Positions 7,806 to 15,270 of a DNA stretch of 32,161 bases are shown here, in pieces. Position 1 is the stretch's first letter; each line of letters starts with the position of its first letter. This stretch comes from Brevibacillus migulae (GTDB taxonomy: Bacteria; Bacillota; Bacilli; Brevibacillales; Brevibacillaceae): assembly GCF_004521915.1 (NCBI RefSeq), contig NZ_SDKD01000036.1, positions 1 through 32,161 on the forward strand, given 5' to 3'. Position numbers and translations under genes: made by a program. The notes beneath the pieces were generated by a model. It worked only from the letters and a program-made list of their open reading frames with translations. It searched no databases and had not been told where the DNA came from.

Positions 7806-8645
7806 TTACTCCCCTTTGATCTCGACTACATACGGAAATGCTCTCACTTTTCCGCCTTGTTTGAACTCCGCCCATATTTTGTACACACCAGGCTGCGTGA
7901 ACTGCGTCTCGAAAACAGGCTCCTGATCATTTGCTGGGTGCACATGGAGGAAGGTTTGTGCGTGTTCATCCAAAATCACGACATGCCCCATGGCTCCCAG
8001 ATACGGAGTCAGGTTTGTTTGATCCAGTTCAAACTTCAGTGTCACGGGCACATTGGGCTGGAAGGCACTTAATTGCAGGCTGACACTTTCACCCTCGACA
8101 GTCCTGGTAAACGCTTCGTCCGGCACCAGTCCTGCATGGTATTCCGCGGAGTGGCCTGGTTGCCCTACGACAAAAGGAACAGGAGCAACCTGATAGGCCA
8201 TGTTGGTCGGCTTGATATCCACGAACGCTTTATAAAATCCAGCGGGAAGCGGATTGGCTATCCGAAACTCTCCTTTTCCGGTCTGTTCCGGGTGCAAGTG
8301 ATGGTACTGCTGCAAACGTTCATCCACCACGATAAAATGCAAGCGCTTCTCGTGATTTACTTCGAGTTGCTCAACGGGATTTCCCGCTTTGTCTTTCAGG
8401 AATATTTTCAATTCTTTCTCGTCGGATTGCACAAATACATTCACTTCGCTATGGGTCCCATGCTTTGCTTCGCCTTGATGTCCATGACTTTCTCCGGCGG
8501 CCACTGCGTGATTATCTCCTCCGCCACCGTGCACGGCTTCTGCTGATGCAGCCTGTTTGTCATCCGACACAAACTCTTCGTAGAAGGTAAAGCCGCCAAT
8601 CAATACAGTCAGATACAGCAATGTTGCTACGATCCATTTATCCAT
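7806..8645 (-). CDS. Secreted His-rich protein with two FixH/YtkA-like domains
   Basis: 279 residues, first gene of the two-component operon. Start chosen at ATG 8643-8645, preceded by AAGGAG; an ATG-like start eight codons earlier lacks a site. Residues about 4-22 are a signal or anchor, followed by a disordered His-rich stretch (about 37-66; His39, 46, 54, 56, 62, 65). Two similar beta-rich domains follow (about 68-165 and 185-279). Each carries a matching motif: an acidic DE start, then YHHLHP in the first and FLHVHP in the second, then a PxGxYK strand (LPAGFYKAFVDIKP; QPGVYKIWAEFKQG). This HxHP pattern occurs in FixH/YtkA-like exported proteins often found near copper and other metal genes. 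A metal-binding sensory or protective role is inference. It ends five bases before the regulator start. Confidence 0.75.
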   Translation of the reverse strand: MDKWIVATLLYLTVLIGGFTFYEEFVSDDKQAASAEAVHGGGGDNHAVAAGESHGHQGEAKHGTHSEVNVFVQSDEKELKIFLKDKAGNPVEQLEVNHEKRLHFIVVDERLQQYHHLHPEQTGKGEFRIANPLPAGFYKAFVDIKPTNMAYQVAPVPFVVGQPGHSAEYHAGLVPDEAFTRTVEGESVSLQLSAFQPNVPVTLKFELDQTNLTPYLGAMGHVVILDEHAQTFLHVHPANDQEPVFETQFTQPGVYKIWAEFKQGGKVRAFPYVVEIKGE

Positions 8646-8708
8646 ACCTTTGCGCTCCTTGCAAACCATTTTTCAGGGAGGATGGCCATCGCTCCTGTCT
8701 CTTCCCCT

Positions 8709-8740
8709 ACTATAAGGCTGCAATGTGAACCCAATATGAA
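8709..8740 (-). promoter_or_regulatory. Promoter and direct-repeat operator of the two-component operon
   Basis: Leftward: TTCATA (8735-8740), TTCACA (8724-8729) and TATAGT (8709-8714), giving TTCATATTGGGTTCACA, 9 bases, then -10. Spacing is identical to the site at 5684-5715. There is no ordinary -35 box at 17 bases, consistent with an activated promoter. Confidence 0.7.
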
Positions 8741-8887
8741 CTGAAAATCAAAAGCATGGGGATCCGGCAGCAGCATGCGGTGGGCGGTGGACGTGGCAGC
8801 GTGGCAGTGAACAAATGGGTTCGGAAAAGGAAGCGGAAAGGGAAGCACAGAACCTGGTGATTTTCGCAATTGTTTTCGGTAAAACCG

Positions 8888-8927
8888 CAAGCACTCGGAG
8901 TTTCATGACCCCGAGTGCTTTTTTTCA
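8888..8927 (+). terminator. Hairpin with T-run across the mocR stop codon
   Basis: AGCACTCGG and CCGAGTGCT pair around a 12-base loop and are followed on the plus strand by TTTTTTT. The run of T favours rightward termination, yet there is no rightward gene upstream. Leftward it overlaps the end of the MocR-type gene and has only a weak T-tract (TTGCGGTTTT), so it may still serve that gene. Confidence 0.6.
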
Positions 8928-10339
8928 TGAATCACCGGAAATTGCCCGGCTATAAATTGCTTCAATCGCTGAATCCCCACCCGAATTTCATCCAAGCGAA
9001 GATGGCCATATCCGAATACGAGCTTGCCGGGATACGCACCCGGCAGCAAGCTGTATGAGTCAACGCTATGAACCTTTACGCCATAGCGAATCGCTTCTTC
9101 CCAAGGTACTTGCACAGAGTCGCTCCCCGCAAACTCAACCTGCACATGCATCCCTGCCTCATCTCCGTGCACAGACATATCCTTCCCGAAGCATTCGTGC
9201 AGTTGGCCGACCAGATAGGCCCGCTTCTGTTTATAGATGGCTTTCATCCGGTGAATATGCCGATCGAGATGGCCATCCTGGATGAATCGAGCTAATGCTC
9301 TCTGCAGAATCGGCGGGGTATGCAAATGCAGCTGTTCCTTCATCTCGCTAACCGTCTCCACGAGCTGTTTCGGGATGACTAGATAGCCGATTCTCAAGCC
9401 CGGTGACAAGGTCTTGCTGAATGTCCCGACGTGTATAACCCGTGAAGGAGCCAATGTCTGCAAAGGCGGTACAGGTATGCCCTTGAACCGGAATTCGCTG
9501 TCATAGTCATCCTCCATGATATAGTTGCCGGTACGCTCCGCCATCTCGATGATTCGCTGTCTGCGCTGAATCGACAGGACACTTCCCGTAGGAAATTGAT
9601 GAGATGGGGTGACGAGCACCAGATGGCCTGCCTCCCACTGATCCAGGCTTTCTACATTCATGCCGTGCCGATCCACAGGAACGGGAACCAGCCGATAGTT
9701 CATGTGCTTGAAGATGTCTCTGATGAAATCGACGGTCGGCTCCTCGATACAGAGCGAGTGAAACGCTGCCGAAAGCGCCTTGGAAAGGAGCAAAAATCCT
9801 TCCGCAGAGCCGGAGACAATGATGATTTGTTCACTGCGGCATTGAATCCCCTTCATGCGAAACAGGTAGTCGGCGATCGCCTTGCGAAGCTCGGTATCCC
9901 CGCGAACATCCCCGTAATCCAAAAGCGTATATTCTGCATCGCGGACAGCCTGCTGCAAGTATTTCCCCCATTGCTTCCGCGGAAAAAGAGCCAGATCAGG
10001 CGCCCCGGCGATAAAATCAATCACATCTTCGCTCGCATCGTCCTGTCCAGACACCGGTTTTTCATTTTCGGCTGCTCTGCGATCGGTATTTTCCTTGATG
10101 CCGCCAGCCACAAAGGTTCCCGCTCCCACTCGGCTGATGAGATACCCTTCCGCCATCAACTGCTCGTACGACTCCATGACTACATTCCTGGATATCGATA
10201 GCTCCGCAGCCATTTTTCTCGTCGGCGGCAAGCGAAACCCTTCTGGCAGCTGACCACTCTCGATCTGACGCCGCAGCTGAGCACATAGCTGACGTGTCAA
10301 AGAAAGTCCCTGACTGCTTTCGAATCGAATCCCCAGCAT
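8903..10339 (-). CDS. MocR-type regulator (GntR HTH plus aminotransferase domain)
   Basis: 478 residues, the usual length for MocR/PdxR/GabR regulators. N-terminal GntR winged helix (about 8-77): LTRQLCAQLRRQIESGQLPEGFRLPPTRKMAAELSISRNVVMESYEQL, then GYL and GAGTFV. A linker of about 30 residues leads to a fold-type I aminotransferase domain (about 107-475) with PLP-site features YIMEDDYDSEFRF (Asp280) and the Schiff-base lysine in HVGTFSKTLSPGLRIGY (Lys309). The PLP site appears intact, so the protein should bind PLP or its adduct as effector rather than act as an enzyme. Start ATG with GGGGAG and GGAGG upstream. It diverges from an aldo/keto reductase gene across 124 bases with a dyad, suggesting control of that gene and of itself. 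Confidence 0.9.
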   Translation of the reverse strand: MLGIRFESSQGLSLTRQLCAQLRRQIESGQLPEGFRLPPTRKMAAELSISRNVVMESYEQLMAEGYLISRVGAGTFVAGGIKENTDRRAAENEKPVSGQDDASEDVIDFIAGAPDLALFPRKQWGKYLQQAVRDAEYTLLDYGDVRGDTELRKAIADYLFRMKGIQCRSEQIIIVSGSAEGFLLLSKALSAAFHSLCIEEPTVDFIRDIFKHMNYRLVPVPVDRHGMNVESLDQWEAGHLVLVTPSHQFPTGSVLSIQRRQRIIEMAERTGNYIMEDDYDSEFRFKGIPVPPLQTLAPSRVIHVGTFSKTLSPGLRIGYLVIPKQLVETVSEMKEQLHLHTPPILQRALARFIQDGHLDRHIHRMKAIYKQKRAYLVGQLHECFGKDMSVHGDEAGMHVQVEFAGSDSVQVPWEEAIRYGVKVHSVDSYSLLPGAYPGKLVFGYGHLRLDEIRVGIQRLKQFIAGQFPVIHEKKHSGS

Positions 10340-10370
10340 ATCCTCCGCTCCCCTTTCGCTTTCGATTGGC

Positions 10371-10425
10371 TCTATAATTTTTGCCAGAATTGGAACTTAA
10401 ACCGACCAATTTCCTTGATTATAGT
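10371..10425. promoter_or_regulatory. Divergent promoter region with dyad between mocR-type gene and reductase
   Basis: TATAGA on the minus strand (10371-10376) and TATAGT on the plus strand (10420-10425) are candidate -10 boxes facing outward; neither has a good -35. Midway lies AATTGG-N12-CCAATT (10388-10411), a dyad that could be bound by the MocR-type protein to control both directions. The operator assignment is inference. Confidence 0.45.
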
Positions 10426-10463
10426 GGATTTGAAAGAATGAATGAACAGGAGATGGTCTGAAC

Positions 10464-11441
10464 ATGAAACGATTAGGGAATTCCGCGATGGAAGTGAGCA
10501 ATCTCGGGATGGGCTGCTGGGCAATTGGCGGGCAATTTACGCTTGATGGTCTGGCAGACGGATGGGGGCAAGTCGATGACCAAGAGTCGATTCGAGCGAT
10601 TCAGCGTGCCTTCGAGTTGGGCATCACCTTTTTTGATACGGCTGATGTGTACGGCACCGGGCACAGTGAACGCATTCTGGGAGAAGCGCTGAAAGGCATG
10701 CGGGAGCAGACAGTCATCGCGACCAAATTTGGCTACACCTACAACGAAGACAGGCGGGAGGTACTGACCGACTACAACGTCTCCCCTGCCTACATCCGTC
10801 AAGCATGCGAGGCGTCGATGCGCCGTTTGCAGACCGATTATATCGATTTATACCAGATTCACGTAGGTAGCCTGCAGGACAATGAGGTCGATTCCGCGAT
10901 CGAATCGCTTGACCGTCTCAAACAGGAGGGCTATATCCGCGCCTATGGATGGAGCACGAGCGATGTGAAGGGAGCCGAAAAATTCGCAAAGCACTCTCAT
11001 GCGGATACCCTCCAATTTTCCTTGAATGTGCTCAAAGACCGGAATGAATTGATTGATCTTTGCGAACGGCACCAGCTCTCAGCCGTGAGCAACTCTCCGC
11101 TGGCAATGGGGCTACTCAGCGGAAAATTCACCGCTGCTTCCCGCTTGCCAGCAGACGATGTCAGAGGAAGCAGCCATTCCTGGGTCACCTATTTTCAAGA
11201 CGGAAAGCCACGGGAGGACTTTTTGCAAAAGCTGGAGGCCATCAAAGAAATCCTGACGTCAAACGGGCGAACACTCGTCCAAGGCGCTTTAGGCTGGATA
11301 TGGGGCCGAAGCGAGACCACCATCCCGATACCGGGTATCAAGACCGTCGCGCAGGCCGAAGAAATTGCGAAAGCATCGGACTATGGCCCTCTGGAGCACC
11401 AACAGATGGAGGAGATCAAGCGCATTCTGGAAAAGCTTTGA
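10464..11441 (+). CDS. Aldo/keto reductase
   Basis: NADPH-dependent oxidoreductase of the aldo/keto reductase superfamily, 325 residues, cytoplasmic. The tetrad is visible: Asp58 and Tyr63 in FFDTADVYGTGHSE, Lys88 in VIATKFG, and His131 in DYIDLYQIHVG. The barrel start RLGNSAMEVSNLGMGCWAIGGQF and the coenzyme end IPIPGIKTVAQAEE are typical of the YhdN/perakine-reductase-like group. The start ATG has CAGGAGAT about 8 bases upstream. The natural substrate cannot be read from sequence. Its divergent pairing with a PLP-dependent MocR regulator raises the possibility of a role linked to vitamin B6 metabolism (pyridoxal reductases belong to this superfamily), but that is inference. Confidence 0.9.
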   Translation: MKRLGNSAMEVSNLGMGCWAIGGQFTLDGLADGWGQVDDQESIRAIQRAFELGITFFDTADVYGTGHSERILGEALKGMREQTVIATKFGYTYNEDRREVLTDYNVSPAYIRQACEASMRRLQTDYIDLYQIHVGSLQDNEVDSAIESLDRLKQEGYIRAYGWSTSDVKGAEKFAKHSHADTLQFSLNVLKDRNELIDLCERHQLSAVSNSPLAMGLLSGKFTAASRLPADDVRGSSHSWVTYFQDGKPREDFLQKLEAIKEILTSNGRTLVQGALGWIWGRSETTIPIPGIKTVAQAEEIAKASDYGPLEHQQMEEIKRILEKL

Positions 11442-11455
11442 TGGATTAATTGAGA

Positions 11456-11500
11456 AAAGCAGCCTACTTCGTATATCTGTACGAAGCAGGCTGCTTGTTA
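11456..11500. terminator. Bidirectional terminator between reductase and eno
   Basis: A long, nearly perfect stem (11457-11474 with 11480-11496; AAGCAGCC and CTTCGTA with their complements) separates the converging reductase and enolase genes. Leftward it is followed by TTTTCTC, making it the likely end of the glycolytic operon. Confidence 0.8.
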
Positions 11501-11526
11501 TGGGTTCGCTCAGGTGATTCGATTGA

Positions 11527-12810
11527 CTATTTCAGGTTGTAGAAAGAAGCGCGGCCGCCGTAACGAGCAGTTTCACCCAGCTCGTCCTCGATGCGGAGCA
11601 ATTGGTTGTACTTCGCCACACGGTCTGTACGGGAAGGAGCACCGGTCTTGATTTGACCCGCATTGGTTGCTACTGCAATGTCAGCGATAGTCGCATCTTC
11701 GGTTTCACCGGAACGGTGGGAAATAACAGCGGTGTAGCCTGCACGTTTCGCCATCTCGATCGCGTCGAAGGTTTCTGTCAGCGTACCGATTTGGTTCACT
11801 TTGATCAGAATGGAGTTACCTGTGGAAGACTCGATACCGCGTGCGAGGCGCTCCGTGTTGGTTACGAACAGGTCGTCACCTACGAGCTGTACTTGCTTGC
11901 CCAGACGCTCGGTCAGTTTTTTCCAGCCATCCCAGTCGTCCTCAGACAATCCGTCTTCGATCGAGATGATTGGGTATTTGCTTGCCAGCTCTGCATAGAA
12001 TTCGATCATTTCGTCGGTCGATTTCACTACACCCTCGCCTTCGAAATGGTATTTGCCGTCTTTGTACATTTCAGTCGCAGCCACGTCAAGCGCGATGAAT
12101 ACGTCTTTTCCTGCTTCATAGCCAGCTGCTTTGATCGCTTCCAGGATGGTTGTGATCGCTTCTTCGTTGGATTTCAGGTTTGGCGCAAAGCCGCCTTCGT
12201 CACCTACAGCTGTGTTCAAGCCTTTTGCATTCAATACTTTTTTCAGGGAGTGGAAAATCTCTGCACCCATGCGCAGTGCTTGGGAGAAAGACTCTGCACC
12301 TACCGGCATCACCATGAATTCTTGAATGTCTACGGTGTTGTCAGCGTGCTTTCCGCCGTTCAAGATGTTCATCATTGGTACTGGCAGCTGTTTCGCGTTG
12401 AAACCGCCGAGGTAGTTGTACAATGGAACACCGAGGGAGTTTGCTGCTGCATGCGCAACTGCCATGGAAACACCCAGAATTGCGTTAGCGCCGAGCTTTG
12501 CTTTGTTTGGCGTGCCATCCAGCTCGATCATGAGCATATCGATGCCGACTTGATCCAATGCATCCATGCCGATGATTTCTGGCGCGATGATTTCATTTAC
12601 GTTTTCTACTGCTTTCAGTACGCCTTTTCCGAGGTAACGGGATTTATCGTCGTCACGCAGCTCAACCGCTTCATAAGCACCTGTGGAAGCGCCGGAAGGA
12701 ACGCATGCGCGGCCAAAAGAACCGTCTTCCAGATATACTTCTACTTCAACAGTCGGGTTGCCGCGGGAATCCAAAATCTCACGTGCGTAAACATCAGTAA
12801 TCATAGACAT
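11527..12810 (-). CDS. eno: Enolase
   Basis: Phosphopyruvate hydratase: 2-phosphoglycerate to phosphoenolpyruvate, cytoplasmic, and in many Firmicutes also part of the RNA degradosome and cell surface. The 427 residues cover the full family length. Visible signatures are REILDSRGNPTVEVEV at the N-terminus, the substrate loop SGASTGAYEA, the catalytic Glu in GDEGGFAP, the metal ligands in ALDVAATE and SIEDGLSEDDW, and the catalytic Lys in LIKVNQIGTLTE, followed by SHRSGETED. Start ATG with AAAGGAG upstream; an in-frame ATG two codons later is also possible. Last gene of the gap-pgk-tpiA-gpmI-eno operon, 45 bases after gpmI. Confidence 0.98.
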   Translation of the reverse strand: MSMITDVYAREILDSRGNPTVEVEVYLEDGSFGRACVPSGASTGAYEAVELRDDDKSRYLGKGVLKAVENVNEIIAPEIIGMDALDQVGIDMLMIELDGTPNKAKLGANAILGVSMAVAHAAANSLGVPLYNYLGGFNAKQLPVPMMNILNGGKHADNTVDIQEFMVMPVGAESFSQALRMGAEIFHSLKKVLNAKGLNTAVGDEGGFAPNLKSNEEAITTILEAIKAAGYEAGKDVFIALDVAATEMYKDGKYHFEGEGVVKSTDEMIEFYAELASKYPIISIEDGLSEDDWDGWKKLTERLGKQVQLVGDDLFVTNTERLARGIESSTGNSILIKVNQIGTLTETFDAIEMAKRAGYTAVISHRSGETEDATIADIAVATNAGQIKTGAPSRTDRVAKYNQLLRIEDELGETARYGGRASFYNLK

Positions 12811-12855
12811 CGTTCAAAACACTCCTTTTTTATAAATAGAGGTTGTTTCTACACA

Positions 12856-14397
12856 TTACTTCTGAATCAGGGTTTTTCCGGTCATTTCGACAGGCTGCTG
12901 AACACCCAACAAATCCAGGATCGTTGGAGACAGATCCGCCAGAACGCCATCCTCCCGCAAGCTCACGCCTTCCTTGGTCACAATCACGGGTACCGGGAAT
13001 GTGCTGTGAGAGGTGATCGGACGGCCATTTGGCTCCAACATCCAATCGGCATTGCCGTGGTCAGCTGTAATGATCGCCACGCCGCCTTTTGCCAGAATCG
13101 CATCCACCACTTGACCCAAGCATGTGTCTACGGTTTCCACCGCTTTGATCGTCGGTTCCATTTTACCAGAATGTCCCACCATATCACAGTTCGCGAAATT
13201 CAGGATGATCGTATCCACGGTCTCTTCTTGAATTTCCTTCACGACTGCTTCGGTAATTCCTTCTGCACTCATTTCTGGCTGCAGATCATAGGTAGCCACC
13301 TTTGGCGATGGGATCAGGATACGTTTTTCACCCGGAAATTCCTGCTCGCGACCGCCGCTGAAAAAGAAGGTCACGTGCGGATATTTTTCCGTCTCGGCAA
13401 TGCGCAACTGCTTCAAATTGTTCTGCGCGAGCACTTCACCCAACGTATTGTCCAGGTTGGCTGGCTTGTAGGCGACATAGCCATTTACCGATTCCGAGAA
13501 ATGCGTCAGGCAGACATAGTACAGATCGCGCGGATGCCCTTCTCCACGGTCAAATCCGCGAAAATCTTCATTCGTGAACGCTTGCGAGATCTGGATCGCA
13601 CGGTCAGGACGGAAGTTGTAGAAGATAATGGCATCTTCCGACTCGATCTTTCCGACCGGTTGATCGTTGTCGTCCACGATGACGGTCGGCATGACGAATT
13701 CATCCATCACCGATTTCTCGTAGGATTCCTTCACTGCCTTGATTGGATCCGTATAGTGCGGGGCATCTCCGTATACCATGGCGCGGTATGCTTTTTCGAT
13801 GCGCTCCCAGCGCTTGTCCCGATCCATCGCATAGTATCTACCCTGAATCGTCGCGATACGTCCAGTGGCAAGCTCATTGATTTTGGCCTGCAGCTCTTCG
13901 ATATAGCCAACAGCACTATCCGGTGCAACATCGCGTCCATCCAAAAAGCCGTGGATGTTTACATCGGTGAAGTTTTCCTTTTTGCACAGCTCCAAAATCG
14001 CAAACAGGTGAGAAATGTGGCTATGTACGCCGCCATCAGAAAGCAAGCCGAACAGATGGAGCTTCTTGCCTTTTTCCTTCGCATGACGAATGGCTCCGAG
14101 CAAGGTTTCGTTCTCGAAGAAATCGCCTTCTTTGATCGATTTCGTAATCCGGGTCAAGTCCTGATACACGACGCGTCCAGCACCGATATTCAAGTGGCCA
14201 ACCTCGGAGTTCCCCATCTGCCCTTCTGGAAGACCCACAGCCAAGCCGCTCGCTTCCAGTGTCGCATGAGGAAAGGTGCTCCAGTAGCGGTCAAAATTCG
14301 GTTTTTTCGCTTGCTTCACTGCGTTGCCGTATTCTTCGTCACGCAGGGCAAAGCCGTCGAGAATAATCAGGGCAACCAGTTTTGGTCGATTCGACAT
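12856..14397 (-). CDS. gpmI: 2,3-bisphosphoglycerate-independent phosphoglycerate mutase
   Basis: Interconverts 3- and 2-phosphoglycerate through a phosphoserine intermediate and two Mn ions; 513 residues, the normal size. The N-terminus LVALIILDGFALRD carries a metal Asp, and the catalytic serine is Ser64 in GQMGNSEVGHLNIGAGR. Other family blocks seen are HLFGLLSDGGVHSH, FLDGRDVAP, RYYAMDRDKRWER, FNFRPDRA, FANCDMVGHSG and TADHGNAD. The start ATG has GAAGGAGG about 8 bases upstream. Mn and pH dependence of this enzyme matters during sporulation in Bacillus (established knowledge). Sits between tpiA and eno in the glycolytic operon with short gaps. Confidence 0.98.
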   Translation of the reverse strand: MSNRPKLVALIILDGFALRDEEYGNAVKQAKKPNFDRYWSTFPHATLEASGLAVGLPEGQMGNSEVGHLNIGAGRVVYQDLTRITKSIKEGDFFENETLLGAIRHAKEKGKKLHLFGLLSDGGVHSHISHLFAILELCKKENFTDVNIHGFLDGRDVAPDSAVGYIEELQAKINELATGRIATIQGRYYAMDRDKRWERIEKAYRAMVYGDAPHYTDPIKAVKESYEKSVMDEFVMPTVIVDDNDQPVGKIESEDAIIFYNFRPDRAIQISQAFTNEDFRGFDRGEGHPRDLYYVCLTHFSESVNGYVAYKPANLDNTLGEVLAQNNLKQLRIAETEKYPHVTFFFSGGREQEFPGEKRILIPSPKVATYDLQPEMSAEGITEAVVKEIQEETVDTIILNFANCDMVGHSGKMEPTIKAVETVDTCLGQVVDAILAKGGVAIITADHGNADWMLEPNGRPITSHSTFPVPVIVTKEGVSLREDGVLADLSPTILDLLGVQQPVEMTGKTLIQK

Positions 14398-14445
14398 TGC
14401 AGCTACCTCCTTCAGTCTTACAATGCGGTACTGTTTCGGCGATCG

Positions 14446-15204
14446 TTATTTGCCGGACGCACCTGCGACAAGCTGGAGAAAACCATCTGCAGTCAGACTG
14501 GCTCCCCCAACGAGCGCACCGTCAATATCGGATTCTTGCAAGTAGCTTGCGATATTGTCCGGTTTTACGCTTCCACCGTACTGGATGCGCACTTGATCAG
14601 CCGTTTCTTGGCCATACAGGGATGCGATCACTTGACGGATATAACGGATCGTTTCGTTTGCTTCCGCAGACGAGGAGGACTTGCCCGTACCGATCGCCCA
14701 CACAGGTTCATACGCCACGACAACCGTTTTTGCTTGATCAGCGGAAATCCCTGCAAACGCAGCTTCCGTCTGTACACGTACAACCTCTTCTGTTTTGCCA
14801 GCTTCGCGCTCCGCCAAGGTTTCTCCTACACAAATGATCGGAAGCAATCCATGCTGCAGCGCCGCTTTCGATTTCAGATTCACGGTTTCATCTGTTTCGT
14901 TAAAATACTGGCGACGTTCAGAGTGACCGATGATCACATATTTGACGCCCAGCTCTTTTAGCATCAGCGGGCTGATCTCGCCGGTAAATGCGCCGTTTTC
15001 CGCATAATGCATGTTTTGCGCACCCAGTGCGATGGAAGTGCCTTTGAACAGCTCAGACAATGCAGGCAGCGTGGTGAATGGCGCGCAAATCACTTGCTCC
15101 ACTCCCGCGATTGGAGCCGCTTTGCTTACATTTGCGGAAAAATCGCTTGCTTCTGCGATCGTTTTGAACATTTTCCAGTTCCCAGCTACGATTGGGGTTC
15201 TCAC
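14446..15204 (-). CDS. tpiA: Triosephosphate isomerase
   Basis: Interconverts dihydroxyacetone phosphate and glyceraldehyde-3-phosphate; 252 residues, homodimer in the family. Catalytic residues are seen: Lys11 in AGNWKM, His94 in IIGHSERR and Glu166 in AYEPVWAIGTGK; the phosphate loop IQYGGSV and the end DGALVGGASL are intact. The start is GTG (15202-15204); GGAGAGGGAG lies about 10 bases upstream and no better ATG fits the conserved N-terminus. The 66-base gap after pgk carries a hairpin repeat (15240-15265). Confidence 0.97.
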   Translation of the reverse strand: MRTPIVAGNWKMFKTIAEASDFSANVSKAAPIAGVEQVICAPFTTLPALSELFKGTSIALGAQNMHYAENGAFTGEISPLMLKELGVKYVIIGHSERRQYFNETDETVNLKSKAALQHGLLPIICVGETLAEREAGKTEEVVRVQTEAAFAGISADQAKTVVVAYEPVWAIGTGKSSSSAEANETIRYIRQVIASLYGQETADQVRIQYGGSVKPDNIASYLQESDIDGALVGGASLTADGFLQLVAGASGK

Positions 15205-15239
15205 GTACAGTCCACTCCCTCTCCATTAATTGCAACGAA

Positions 15240-15265
15240 GGCTCCGCCAATAACTTGGCGTAGCC
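15240..15265. repeat. Short hairpin repeat, copy 1
   Basis: A 26-base imperfect palindrome (GGCTCCGCCAA, 4-base loop, TTGGCGTAGCC) lies between pgk and tpiA. A second copy, 22 of 26 identical, is at 21156-21181. Here it is inside an operon and lacks a leftward T-run, so it may be an mRNA stabiliser or processing site rather than a terminator. Confidence 0.6.
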
Positions 15266-15270
15266 ACGTT

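Noticed and set aside
8627..8690. A 20-codon leader frame before the FixH-like gene
   Set aside because: AGGAG lies only two bases from its ATG, and the frame overlaps the real start out of frame; nothing suggests attenuation.
11602..14961. A 1119-codon open frame on the plus strand
   Set aside because: It lies antisense to eno, gpmI and most of tpiA, whose products are unmistakable. The frame stays open because of codon bias in the real genes; its translation has no recognisable domain and an odd Cys/Phe/His/Arg-rich composition.
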